In this document: piece after piece, positions 1 through 7,654 of the stretch | Layout of the letters: every line of letters begins with the position of its first letter | How positions within the stretch are numbered: the first letter of the stretch is position 1 | Source of the DNA: Bacteroidales bacterium | Lineage (GTDB): Bacteria; Bacteroidota; Bacteroidia; Bacteroidales; UBA10428 | Assembly (NCBI GenBank): GCA_016938095.1 | Contig: JAFGVG010000399.1 | Span: 1 to 11,268, forward strand | Length of the DNA: 11,268 bases | Reading direction: 5' to 3' | Translations under genes and position numbers: made by a program | Notes under the pieces: model-generated | Told to the model about the DNA's origin: nothing | Seen by the model: the letters and a program-made list of their open reading frames with translations, nothing else | The model's database searches: none

Positions 1-479
1 AGCGAACTTCCGATACCCGCCAGGTTTTGCTGTAACGAATCAATCGCAAGCACCCGGGTGTAGTAATCTACAGCTTTCTGATATTCGCCGGTGTTCCGGT
101 AAACATTGCCCATGTTATTCATCACACCGGCCATTATTTCCTGGTCATCCACCTTCTCTGCCAGTATTCGTGCATGATTATAATGATCAATGGCCATGGA
201 ATAATCGCCTTTAAAGTAATGCACATTGCCAAGCAATTTGCCGGCAATGGCCTGTTCCCTGACATTCTTAAGCCTGGAGGCCAATTCCATTTTTTTAGAG
301 GCAAAATAGCCGGCTGAATCCAGGTCAACCCAATAATACAACACACAGAGTTCCTCATAAACAGCCAGTTTGTCTTTGTCACCGGCTTTGCGAAGGACAT
401 GCAGCAGACTGTCGGTTTCAGCCGCAAATGCATCATTTCCGCAGATGATCAATGAAATAATCAACAATAACTTATTCAT
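1..479 (-). CDS. Exported TPR-repeat protein, N-terminal part (probable sensor kinase)
   Basis: The reading frame is open from an ATG at 479 down to the window edge, so only the first 159 residues are seen and the C-terminus is missing. Residues 1-19 form a signal peptide (basic start, hydrophobic LLLIISLII core, likely cleavage after AFA). Two clear tetratricopeptide repeats follow at about residues 75-110 and 113-148, with the usual G-x-Y-x-x-A and A-x-x-Y-Y pattern. In Bacteroidota, exported TPR domains like this are often the sensor half of histidine kinases of the LytS type (TPR array, one membrane helix, then HisKA/HATPase). The divergent LytTR response regulator next door supports this reading. 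The kinase part lies outside the window, so the kinase call is inference. A plain TPR protein cannot be excluded. No ribosome binding site is obvious before the ATG. Confidence 0.8.
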   Translation of the reverse strand, partial: MNKLLLIISLIICGNDAFAAETDSLLHVLRKAGDKDKLAVYEELCVLYYWVDLDSAGYFASKKMELASRLKNVREQAIAGKLLGNVHYFKGDYSMAIDHYNHARILAEKVDDQEIMAGVMNNMGNVYRNTGEYQKAVDYYTRVLAIDSLQQNLAGIGSS

Positions 480-572
480 ATTGCAACCAATTGTAAACAC
501 AATGGATATTAAAAGTGACTCAATATACTATGTTTTATAATAATAATTCCTTTTTTAAGCGGGCATTCTGAT

Positions 573-580
573 TATCTTTG
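573..580 (+). promoter_or_regulatory. Bacteroidota-type -7 box for the LytTR regulator gene
   Basis: TATCTTTG is a perfect match to the Bacteroidota -7 consensus TAnnTTTG. It ends 20 bases before the ATG at 601, which predicts a transcription start near 586 and a very short leader. I see no good -33 TTTG at 19-21 bases upstream; that stretch is T-rich. The box lies in the 121-bp divergent gap between the TPR gene and the regulator. I found no comparably good promoter for the minus-strand gene in this gap. Confidence 0.5.
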
Positions 581-600
581 AAACAACCAAGTATTCACAG

Positions 601-1353
601 ATGCTGAAAATTACCATCATCGAAGACGAGGAGAAATCGCTGGGTTTCATCCGCGGCATCATCGAACAGTATTGCCCTACGGCCGAAATTGCTGGCACGG
701 CAACTAACGTGGAATCGGCCGTTACCCTGCTAACCAATGTAAAACCGGCACTGGTACTTTCCGATATTAACCTGCCCGATGGCACCGCCTTTGATATGTT
801 AAGCAGGCTGGATGAAATCGATTTTAAGGTCATTTTCATCACTGCATTCGAAGAATATGCCATCAAAGCCATTAAATTCAGTGCCCTGGACTACCTGGTC
901 AAACCCATTGACCCGAATGAGCTGATTAACGCTGTTAACAAGGCCAGAGAACAGATAGAGCATGAAACGAACAACCTGAAGTTGAAGGCCCTGTTGTCGA
1001 ACGTGCGGGATTTCTCCGATAAACTCCGGAAAATTGTGTTGAAAACATTTGACAGCATATATGTCGTCGATCTGCAGGATATCATCCGGTGCGAATCAGA
1101 TAACTCGTACACCCTGTTTTACCTGAAAGACAACCGCAAAATAATGGTCTCCAGCGTGCTTAAGGATTATGACGAACTACTGGCTGACTCAGGCTTTATT
1201 CGTGTACACAAATCACACCTGGTTAACCTCAATTATATCGATAAATTCATTAAATCCGACGGCGGCTATCTCATCATGAAAGATGGCGCCAGCGTTCCCG
1301 TTTCGCAGCGTAAACGAGACATGATCATGGATTTTTTCAATAACCTGCAATAA
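601..1353 (+). CDS. LytTR-family two-component response regulator
   Basis: This 250-residue DNA-binding response regulator has the normal length for the REC-LytTR architecture. The receiver domain covers about residues 1-120: acidic pocket E8/D9, phosphoacceptor D55 in the LSDINLPDG motif, switch residue T81 in FITAF, and invariant K101 in the LVKP motif. A linker (about 120-142) leads to the LytTR domain (about 143-246), recognisable by the SYTLFYL strand and the FIRVHKSHLVN motif. LytTR proteins bind pairs of short direct repeats about two helical turns apart, often as activators. The partner kinase is probably the divergent exported TPR protein; 121 bp separate the two starts. The ATG at 601 follows a good -7 box, and no Shine-Dalgarno sequence is seen, as is common in this phylum. 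A candidate LytTR site lies just downstream, ahead of the propeller gene. Confidence 0.95.
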   Translation: MLKITIIEDEEKSLGFIRGIIEQYCPTAEIAGTATNVESAVTLLTNVKPALVLSDINLPDGTAFDMLSRLDEIDFKVIFITAFEEYAIKAIKFSALDYLVKPIDPNELINAVNKAREQIEHETNNLKLKALLSNVRDFSDKLRKIVLKTFDSIYVVDLQDIIRCESDNSYTLFYLKDNRKIMVSSVLKDYDELLADSGFIRVHKSHLVNLNYIDKFIKSDGGYLIMKDGASVPVSQRKRDMIMDFFNNLQ

Positions 1354-1373
1354 CAAAGACTAATTCATCCGCA

Positions 1374-1401
1374 GCGTTTACTGTTTTTCTCCCGGCGTTT
1401 A
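1374..1401 (+). promoter_or_regulatory. Candidate LytTR binding site: GCGTTTA direct repeat, 21-bp period
   Basis: GCGTTTA occurs at 1374-1380 and again at 1395-1401, 21 bp start to start, on the same strand. Known LytTR sites are paired 9-bp direct repeats with a GTT core, with about 12 bp between them, giving the same two-turn period. The copies fit that core but deviate from the published consensus at flanking bases. They lie between the LytTR gene and the propeller gene, about 100 bp before the propeller start. The assignment is inference from geometry and position. Confidence 0.35.
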
Positions 1402-1500
1402 GCAATTCGTCACACTTTATCAGACTTTTTTATTGAATTATTGTACCGGTAAATTACCTCATTCAATGAATTGTCTGATATGAACCAAATTTCAATTATC

Positions 1501-2634
1501 ATGAAAAAGAATGTTATGCTGCTCATGCTGGCTTTCATTTGCGCTGGCATGAACGCCCAGTGGAAAAGTTATCCTACCGATGCCAAGTTTGTAACCCACA
1601 TGTACGAGGACAAACAGGGCAATGTATGGTTTCTCAACAGGGAATCGCTGTCGCGGTCGTGCCTGGTGAAATTTAACGGACAACAGGTGGAAAACCTGGA
1701 AACCCTTGATAAGGCCAGTACCTACTGTGTTTTTGAAATGCTCGAAGGTCCCGATGGAAAACTCTATGCCGCTACCATGTACGGACTTGCAGTTTGCGAC
1801 AATGGCCAATGGGCTGTTAAAAATAACAACAACGGATTACCTGCCAATCTTGTAAAAGATGCTCTTTACGATAAAAACGGAACATTGTGGTTGTTTCATG
1901 CCAAGGGCTTTAATTCAGGACTGGCCGGAAAATACACAAACGGCACCTATGAACCGGTTACCATGGATGGCCATACCGGCAGGGCAATCAGAACAGTTTT
2001 TGAGGATAAGGACGGCAACATCTGGACCGGCATGCACCTGGGCAATGCTGCCAGCTTTGATGGCACAAAGTGGACCGATCATACGGCTGCCGCTAAATGC
2101 AAACACGTGAGCCAGATTGCACAGGATGCCCAAGGAAGAATCTGGATTGCCGGCATCGAAGGTCAGTTTGCCTGTTTGGACAACGGAAACTGGAAAAGCT
2201 TCAAGTACGGAAGCGGCTATTTCAGTCCCTATTCAGCACCCCTGATGCTCATTGCCCTGGTTCCCGGCATTATTGCAGGTTATGCCGGTCCCGACCTCAC
2301 CTCGTGGGGCGATCTGGTAACCGACAGGAACAGCGATGCCTGGATGCTGGCACGAAAATACGGTGTGGCTGTTTCCGATGGCAACGATTACCAATCTGTT
2401 GAAAAAAAATACCAGGCACCCAATACCAAAAAGGCTACCGATATCATGACCGACAGTAAGGGCAATATATGGATAAGTCTGAGCACCGGTGAAGTATATA
2501 AGTACGATTTCTCCAACTGGACCGTATATACCCAAAAAGACGGTTTACCCTCCAAATTAACGGCCATCTTCGAAACCGATAACGGGGACATTTGGGTGGC
2601 AGGTAAAAAAAGCATTGCGGTGCTAGGTAAATAA
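1501..2634 (+). CDS. Secreted Reg_prop beta-propeller protein
   Basis: The frame opens earlier, at a TTG (1471) and an ATG (1480). I place the start at ATG 1501 because it gives a standard signal peptide (MKKN, hydrophobic MLLMLAFICAG, cleavage after MNA before QWKSY) and a 377-residue protein. About seven two-component-regulator propeller repeats follow, each with a D-x-x-G-x-[IVL]-W core: EDKQGNVWF, YDKNGTLWL, EDKDGNIWT, QDAQGRIWI, TDRNSDAWM, TDSKGNIWI, ETDNGDIWV. That number suits one closed seven-bladed propeller. Such propellers usually sense ligands at the front of hybrid kinases, but here there is no transmembrane kinase part, so it is a free periplasmic or surface protein of unknown ligand. 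An odd hydrophobic stretch (residues 246-263) sits between blades. The gene follows the LytTR gene by 147 bp, with a possible LytTR site between them. It may be a target of, or an accessory sensor for, that system. Confidence 0.85.
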   Translation: MKKNVMLLMLAFICAGMNAQWKSYPTDAKFVTHMYEDKQGNVWFLNRESLSRSCLVKFNGQQVENLETLDKASTYCVFEMLEGPDGKLYAATMYGLAVCDNGQWAVKNNNNGLPANLVKDALYDKNGTLWLFHAKGFNSGLAGKYTNGTYEPVTMDGHTGRAIRTVFEDKDGNIWTGMHLGNAASFDGTKWTDHTAAAKCKHVSQIAQDAQGRIWIAGIEGQFACLDNGNWKSFKYGSGYFSPYSAPLMLIALVPGIIAGYAGPDLTSWGDLVTDRNSDAWMLARKYGVAVSDGNDYQSVEKKYQAPNTKKATDIMTDSKGNIWISLSTGEVYKYDFSNWTVYTQKDGLPSKLTAIFETDNGDIWVAGKKSIAVLGK

Positions 2635-2743
2635 AACTTTTAGGGTAACTCAACCGCAAAAAGTCCAGTGGGACTGCATTGATTCTGAAATTGCAGATCT
2701 GTCAATGCCTTCCATATATATCAAATCATAAAAACAGAATACT

Positions 2744-5461
2744 ATGCAACACCTATGTTTACTCAAAGACCCCCAGAAACAAGTACTATTTCATGCAAGT
2801 TCAAAGTCTGTTCGGAAGGAAATCATCCAACTATTAAAACCTAATTTATTAAGGATGGCAGGAATGATAGTCACAAGCTTTCTACTCTCTTTTCTGCCGG
2901 TATCTTTATTCTCTCAGGCTTGGGAGTGGCTTAACCCCCGTCCTCAGGGAAACACATTAAATTCTGTTTTCTTTGCTAATGCCAATAACGGGTACACGGT
3001 TGGGGACTTAGGCACCATCCTGAAAACTTCAAACGCGGGATCCGATTGGTTACAATTAAATAGTGGCACAACCAATAATTTGAATGATGTATATTTTAGC
3101 GATACCAACATAGGATACGCTGTAGGAAATAGTGGAACAATCATTAAAACTACCAATGGCGGGGAGTCATGGTTATCGCAAACAAGCCCTTTTCCTTATT
3201 ATGATCTAAAGTCGGTATGTTTTACCGATGTAAATACCGGATATATTGTGAGTGTGGGAGGACTTATTTTAAAAACCACCAATGGTGGAACTTCTTGGGA
3301 AAGTCTGGCTTCCGGAACTACCAAAATATTATTATCTGTGTATTTTGTCAATTCCACTACTGGCTATGCAGTAGGAGTAAGCGGCACTATCCTAAAAACC
3401 ATCAATGGCGGTACCGACTGGACAACACAAACAAGTGGCACAACCACAGATTTAATGGCGGTACATTTTACCAGTGCAAACGATGGATATGCGGTAGGAC
3501 GCAACGGTACTATACTGAAAACCTCTAATGGAGGAACTGATTGGGCAGCACAAGTAAGCGGTACTACCAGGGATTTGACCTCTGCGTTTTTTACCGATGC
3601 CAATAATGGCACCATTTGCAGCTCCGGAGGGAAAATACTAAGCACCACCAATGGAGGAAACGACTGGATAATGCAAACATCCAATACTTTATCGTATTGC
3701 ACTTCGGTTTTTTTTACCGATGCCAATACCGGATATGTTGCAGGTGCCAATGGGGTTATTATAAAAACCATTAACAAGAGCCTTGATTGGACTTATTTAA
3801 CAAGTGGAAACGATGATTTTCATACCTATTTGGCCCTACGCTCTGTTTTTTTTACTGATGTTAATACAGGATTTGCCGTAGGTAGTAGTGCAACTGTTCA
3901 GGTACTAAAAACAGAAGATGCCGGTATCACATGGAACACGATGAATACCCCATCAATTTACCGTACATTATCATCTGTTTTTTTCGTAAATTCAACTACC
4001 GGCTACGCGGTAGGTAGCGGCGGGTGCATACTAAAAACTACCAATGCAGGAGTTGACTGGACAGAACAAACAAGCGGTACAACCAGTCAGTTAAATGGTG
4101 TCTTTTTTGTGGATGCCAATATTGGCTATGTAGTTGGAAATGATGGGTTAATAAGAAAAACCATTAATGGCGGGGCTGACTGGACAGCCCTTGTAAGTGG
4201 TGCATCAGGTCAGAATTTAAGGGGTGTATATTTTACAAGTGCTAATAAAGGGTATGTTGTTGGGGACAATACTGCAATTTTGTGTACTACAGATGGAGGT
4301 ACAATATGGCAAGCACAAGGTGCATCTGTAATGAATCACTTTAATGCTATTTATTTTACCGATGAAAATACCGGTTATATTGTTGGACATAATGGTACTA
4401 TTCTAAAAACAACCAATGGAGGGGCCACTAACTGGACAGCAGTAACACCAGTTACCACAAATCATCTTTTATCCGTTCATTTTCCTAATGCCCAAACAGG
4501 TTACGCGTTGGGTACGGGTGGAGCTATTTTAAAAACCACCGATGGAGGGGATTCATGGAACCTGCAATCAAAAATAACACCCAGTATACTTCGTTCCGGA
4601 TTTTTTACCGATCAGAATACCGGCTATGTGGTAGGCGATAATGGCATGATTTTAAAAACCACTGTTGGTGGGCAATATGATTTGTCGCTTTCGGACAATA
4701 CTTTAACAATAGGGGCACCGGCTAACAGCACCATTTCTTTCGACATTTCGTCGAACTCCTCCTGGACAATTGAAAGCAACCAAACCTGGCTAACAGTATC
4801 TGATGCATCCGGTTCCGGAAATGCAACCATCACGTTAACGGCAGACGCCAATATGGTAATCCAGGAAAGGGCTGCCACAATAACCGTTTCCGCCGAAGGG
4901 CTTTCTGATAAGCTTATCACTGTCACACAGGAAGCAGCTTTGCCTGTTGTCAATTTATCTTCGGCAAGTTTATCCATAGCTGCTCCGTCCAATAGTTCAG
5001 TGGCCTTTGAAATAGCATCAAATACCGACTGGACTGTATCAAGCAACCAAACCTGGCTAACAGTATCTGATGCATCCGGTTCCGAAAATGCAACCGTTAC
5101 ACTAACGGCAGAAGCAAACCCGACTACCCAGGAAAGGGCCGCCACAATAACTGTTTCCGCTGAAGGACTTTCTGACCAGCTTATCACTGTATCACAGGAA
5201 GGTGGTCCAACAGGAGTCCGGAGCGTCAGCAACCCTCAGGTTGATTTGTATCCGAATCCTGTTATTGATAAATTAACAATAAGCGGGTTGAATACCAGTA
5301 CAGCTATTTCATTGTGCAACTTCGACGGACAGGTATTATTAAATCGTCAGGCTGCATCAACTGAAACAGAAATAGATATGACAGGGTTCGTAAGTGGAGT
5401 CTATATTATTATTGTTTCTGATAAAAACTTCTGTTTTGTCAAAAAAATAATAAAACAATAG
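2744..5461 (+). CDS. Large secreted YCF48-like propeller / BACON / T9SS-sorted protein
   Basis: The 905-residue product is built from repeats. A signal peptide core (about residues 41-57) ends near LFSQ. Fourteen YCF48/BNR-like units of about 41 residues run from 72 to 643, each of the form L-x-S-V-x-F-x-D-x-N-x-G-Y-x-V-G-x-x-G-x-I-L-K-T-x-N-G-G-x-x-W. Two BACON domains follow (645-733 and 734-822), then a type A T9SS sorting domain (about 830-905: YPNP near its start, GVY, ending in KKIIKQ). The protein should therefore cross the outer membrane through PorSS/T9SS and be released or anchored at the surface. The related plant and cyanobacterial Ycf48 is a photosystem II assembly factor, but that role does not apply here; a binding or adhesive role is more likely, and BACON domains are thought to bind carbohydrate or mucin. 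The start is uncertain: ATG 2744 leaves 40 residues before the hydrophobic core, while ATG 2855 gives a shorter peptide lacking a basic n-region. Confidence 0.9.
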   Translation: MQHLCLLKDPQKQVLFHASSKSVRKEIIQLLKPNLLRMAGMIVTSFLLSFLPVSLFSQAWEWLNPRPQGNTLNSVFFANANNGYTVGDLGTILKTSNAGSDWLQLNSGTTNNLNDVYFSDTNIGYAVGNSGTIIKTTNGGESWLSQTSPFPYYDLKSVCFTDVNTGYIVSVGGLILKTTNGGTSWESLASGTTKILLSVYFVNSTTGYAVGVSGTILKTINGGTDWTTQTSGTTTDLMAVHFTSANDGYAVGRNGTILKTSNGGTDWAAQVSGTTRDLTSAFFTDANNGTICSSGGKILSTTNGGNDWIMQTSNTLSYCTSVFFTDANTGYVAGANGVIIKTINKSLDWTYLTSGNDDFHTYLALRSVFFTDVNTGFAVGSSATVQVLKTEDAGITWNTMNTPSIYRTLSSVFFVNSTTGYAVGSGGCILKTTNAGVDWTEQTSGTTSQLNGVFFVDANIGYVVGNDGLIRKTINGGADWTALVSGASGQNLRGVYFTSANKGYVVGDNTAILCTTDGGTIWQAQGASVMNHFNAIYFTDENTGYIVGHNGTILKTTNGGATNWTAVTPVTTNHLLSVHFPNAQTGYALGTGGAILKTTDGGDSWNLQSKITPSILRSGFFTDQNTGYVVGDNGMILKTTVGGQYDLSLSDNTLTIGAPANSTISFDISSNSSWTIESNQTWLTVSDASGSGNATITLTADANMVIQERAATITVSAEGLSDKLITVTQEAALPVVNLSSASLSIAAPSNSSVAFEIASNTDWTVSSNQTWLTVSDASGSENATVTLTAEANPTTQERAATITVSAEGLSDQLITVSQEGGPTGVRSVSNPQVDLYPNPVIDKLTISGLNTSTAISLCNFDGQVLLNRQAASTETEIDMTGFVSGVYIIIVSDKNFCFVKKIIKQ
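2957..4672 (+). repeat. Fourteen tandem YCF48/BNR-like units of about 123 bp
   Basis: Fourteen in-frame units are visible in translation, each ending in a [KT]-T-x-[NGD]-[GA]-G motif plus a W strand. At DNA level a recurring AAAACCACCAATGG-like core marks each unit, but the copies have diverged. Unit 6 has lost the GY pair and unit 8 carries a short insertion. The last unit lacks its W strand, while a matching W-rich strand (AWEWLNP) precedes unit 1. That is the usual way a propeller closes its ring. Confidence 0.85.
4676..5209 (+). repeat. Tandem duplication of a BACON domain, 267-bp period
   Basis: Two in-frame 89-codon copies lie at 4676-4942 and 4943-5209. A 44-bp stretch is identical between them (4774-4817 and 5041-5084, encoding SNQTWLTVSDASGS), and most of the region encoding QERAATITVSAEGLSD differs only at synonymous third positions. 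The N-terminal thirds differ more. This indicates a fairly recent intragenic duplication, or gene conversion limited to the second half of the domain. Confidence 0.85.
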
Positions 5462-5518
5462 ACCAAAACAATAAACTATGCTTCAATATCAACTTAATCA
5501 ACATTAATAAAACTAAAT

Positions 5519-7600
5519 TTAAAAATTATAGGTAACGCCACCATAAAAATGCCGGGGTAAACCCGGATAATAATATCGTGGCTCAGCACCACTAAAACCG
5601 CGGGCATTCACCACCAGCATCGATGCATAATGTGTATTGGTGAGGTTGTTGATGCCCGCGTAAATTTGAAACCGCCCGTTACACTTCACCGGAATTTCCG
5701 CTGACAGTTTCAGGTCGGCCACCGTATAACCATCATACTGCTGCGTATTGCCATCATCGAGGAACTGATTCCCGGTATATCGGGCAGTAACATCCACCGT
5801 AAAAAAGCTTCCGGTATTCCATTGCAGCCTGGCCGACAGCAATTGATTGGGAATACCGGGCAGGTGGCTGCCATCATATACATTACCGTCATCGGTGAAA
5901 TCAACAAAACGGTTCCACGACCAGGTGTAGGAAACAACGGATATCAGTTTTCCCGGGAAACGTTCATACGAAAACAGGCTTCCGTTGATCATAAGCTCCA
6001 TGCCGCGGTGGCGGGTGTGGCCGGCATTGGCCCCTGTAAAAACATCTTCGGTTAATCTTTTGGTAACCAACAGATCCTTCAGTTCTATCCAGTATAGCGT
6101 GCCATCAATTCCCAATCTGCTATTGAACAGGTTGAACCTCATGCCGGCCTCAAACTGCCAGCCCTGTTCGGGCTTTATCTGGTCATTTACCGCCCCTTCG
6201 GGCAATAAGGTTTCCTCGGGTGAAGGCATTGAAAATCCATGGCCTGTAGAGGCGTATACCGATCCGTTGGGAGACAATTTATAATTCAGGCCCAGTCGTG
6301 GAGAAAAAACCGCCGGAAAAGTGCGCGTTCCCGACTGATCGCCGTTGGACAGATACTGGTCGGTTAACCTGTAACCAATGAGATTCACTGCCCCTGCCAG
6401 CGAAATGTTCAGCTTTGCCACAGGCCGGTAATACAGCATGGCAAAAACGTTCAATTGGTTGCGGTTTTCACGGTTTTCATTAATCCCGACATCCGAGGTA
6501 TCGAGTTCCCAATGATACGCTTCGGCCAGCCATTCGGCCCCCAGCACCCAGTCGGTTTTATCATAATGCAGGTTCAGCCGGTTGCGTAACCCCGCACCCA
6601 TGGTTATATCGTCGAGGTTGTTGAACGGGCGTTTTTCATAACTGTCGGTTATCTTACCAAAAACGGTAAAACGATTGGTGATGTGTGCTGAAAGTTTACG
6701 CCCCAACGACAACCCGGCCATACCCCTGGTGTACTTTTTATATCCGCCCACTGCAAGCCAATTGGGTGCCGCAGCCCGAGGGTTGGTTTCAAAAAGGGTT
6801 ATGCCCGTTGAACTGGGAATACCAGCATCGACGTTCATGAGCAGCAGTGTAAAATCGAGTGTTGTCTTCGGGCTTTTTCTGCTGAGTGTTGTAAGCAACG
6901 AAGTCCGCTGGTAGGTATTGTTTTCGCGGTAGCCATCGGACTGCATATGGATGAAAGCGAAATAAGCGCCGGTTTTGCCCCGGTGAATGGCCCCTGAAAC
7001 GCCGAATTTTCCGGTATGGTATGCGCCAAAATGAATGGTACCGTTGATGACATCTTCCGGGGGCACAGCGGCATAAAGGTTTAGCGTTCCTCCCAGTCCC
7101 GAACCATAAAGTGCCGATGAAGGCCCTTTCACCACTTCAATCCTTGAAATACCCTGTATATCGATTTCTTCAGGAGCAGAAATGCCATCGGCACCGGTAA
7201 CCGGAATGTCGTTTAAGTACGACCTGATCCGGTTGGTGTTGTATGGTGTACGACTGCCCATACCCCTGATGACCAAACGGTTTGTGGTATATGTTCCGCT
7301 TTGCAGCGATACGCCCGGCAGCATATTAACGATACCAGTCATACCTGTGCCATCACCGGCAGAAAGACTTGGACCACTAACAACCGAAAGGCTTCCGGGT
7401 ATGGTAAGCAGGCGTGCGTTAACCTGGTATGCTTCCACGCTGACAGCATCAAAAAAAACAACCGAATCAACAGACTGTGCATGGTAAACAGAATCTGTTG
7501 ATGGTTGTGCCATTGCGGCATTAAAAGGCAAAAATGAAATCAAGGCAAACAGCAATACCATTCGCATGACTGTATAGCCCTCAAAACCAATTTTCGGCAT
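5519..7600 (-). CDS. TonB-dependent outer-membrane receptor, FecA/YncD-like plug
   Basis: The frame extends to a TTG at 7633, but ATG 7600 is preceded by GGGAGG and gives a 693-residue protein with a good signal peptide (basic start, VLLFALISFLPF core, cleavage after AMA before Q32). A likely TonB box is at about residues 50-58 (FDAVSVEAY). The plug domain covers about 62-180, with IRGMGSR (111-117), YLNDIPVTGADG (128-139) and IEVVKGPSSALYGSGLGG (154-171). The rest is a 22-strand-type barrel ending in the terminal phenylalanine (VTYNF) that outer-membrane proteins need. There is no CarboxypepD_reg N-domain and no SusD partner, so it is not a SusC glycan importer. The D-I-P-x-T-x-x-D-G plug motif recalls FecA and YncD(PqqU). 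The gene lies 54 bp behind a PQQ-dependent dehydrogenase gene on the same strand. Substrate is unknown; PQQ, a siderophore or another metal chelate are all possible. Confidence 0.9.
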   Translation of the reverse strand: MPKIGFEGYTVMRMVLLFALISFLPFNAAMAQPSTDSVYHAQSVDSVVFFDAVSVEAYQVNARLLTIPGSLSVVSGPSLSAGDGTGMTGIVNMLPGVSLQSGTYTTNRLVIRGMGSRTPYNTNRIRSYLNDIPVTGADGISAPEEIDIQGISRIEVVKGPSSALYGSGLGGTLNLYAAVPPEDVINGTIHFGAYHTGKFGVSGAIHRGKTGAYFAFIHMQSDGYRENNTYQRTSLLTTLSRKSPKTTLDFTLLLMNVDAGIPSSTGITLFETNPRAAAPNWLAVGGYKKYTRGMAGLSLGRKLSAHITNRFTVFGKITDSYEKRPFNNLDDITMGAGLRNRLNLHYDKTDWVLGAEWLAEAYHWELDTSDVGINENRENRNQLNVFAMLYYRPVAKLNISLAGAVNLIGYRLTDQYLSNGDQSGTRTFPAVFSPRLGLNYKLSPNGSVYASTGHGFSMPSPEETLLPEGAVNDQIKPEQGWQFEAGMRFNLFNSRLGIDGTLYWIELKDLLVTKRLTEDVFTGANAGHTRHRGMELMINGSLFSYERFPGKLISVVSYTWSWNRFVDFTDDGNVYDGSHLPGIPNQLLSARLQWNTGSFFTVDVTARYTGNQFLDDGNTQQYDGYTVADLKLSAEIPVKCNGRFQIYAGINNLTNTHYASMLVVNARGFSGAEPRYYYPGLPRHFYGGVTYNF

Positions 7601-7604
7601 GAAA

Positions 7605-7610
7605 CCTCCC
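7605..7610 (-). promoter_or_regulatory. Shine-Dalgarno site that fixes the TonB receptor start
   Basis: On the minus strand GGGAGG is followed by TTTC and then the ATG at 7600. It is the only strong Shine-Dalgarno sequence I see before a gene in this window. It argues for ATG 7600 over the upstream in-frame TTG at 7633. Bacteroidota genes usually lack such sites, so its presence may mean efficient translation of the second gene of the operon. Confidence 0.55.
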
Positions 7611-7631
7611 GGGTTTATTCCTTTTACATTC

Positions 7632-7650
7632 AACCTGTGTTAACACGGTT
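7632..7650. repeat. Imperfect 19-bp palindrome between the dehydrogenase and receptor genes
   Basis: The core GTGTTAACAC (7637-7646) is a perfect 10-bp palindrome. It is flanked by AACC and GGTT, which are also complementary, with one unpaired T on the left. In the minus-strand transcript it could form a short bulged hairpin with a TTAA loop. No T-run follows, so it is not a standard terminator. It could be an mRNA processing or stability element, or a protein-binding site. Confidence 0.4.
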
Positions 7651-7654
7651 GTTG

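Noticed and set aside
1444..1451. TACCGGTA palindrome upstream of the Reg_prop gene
   Set aside because: An 8-bp palindrome alone is common by chance, and no second copy or spaced promoter element accompanies it.
2662..2675. Hairpin AGTCC-AGTG-GGACT after the Reg_prop gene as a terminator
   Set aside because: The stem is only 5 bp and no T-run follows. The rest of the 109-bp gap also shows no clear promoter for the 905-residue protein.
4624..5232. A 202-codon open frame on the minus strand across the BACON region
   Set aside because: It mirrors the plus-strand BACON repeats, its own protein shows only antisense of those repeats, and the plus-strand domains are unmistakable.
2744..5461. A photosystem II assembly role suggested by the YCF48-like repeats
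   Set aside because: No photosynthesis gene is near, and the T9SS tail and BACON domains place the protein outside a heterotrophic Bacteroidota cell; the repeat is a generic propeller blade.
5519..7600. SusC-type glycan importer for the TonB-dependent receptor
   Set aside because: There is no CarboxypepD_reg-like N-terminal domain, the length of 693 residues is well short of SusC, and no SusD gene is adjacent.
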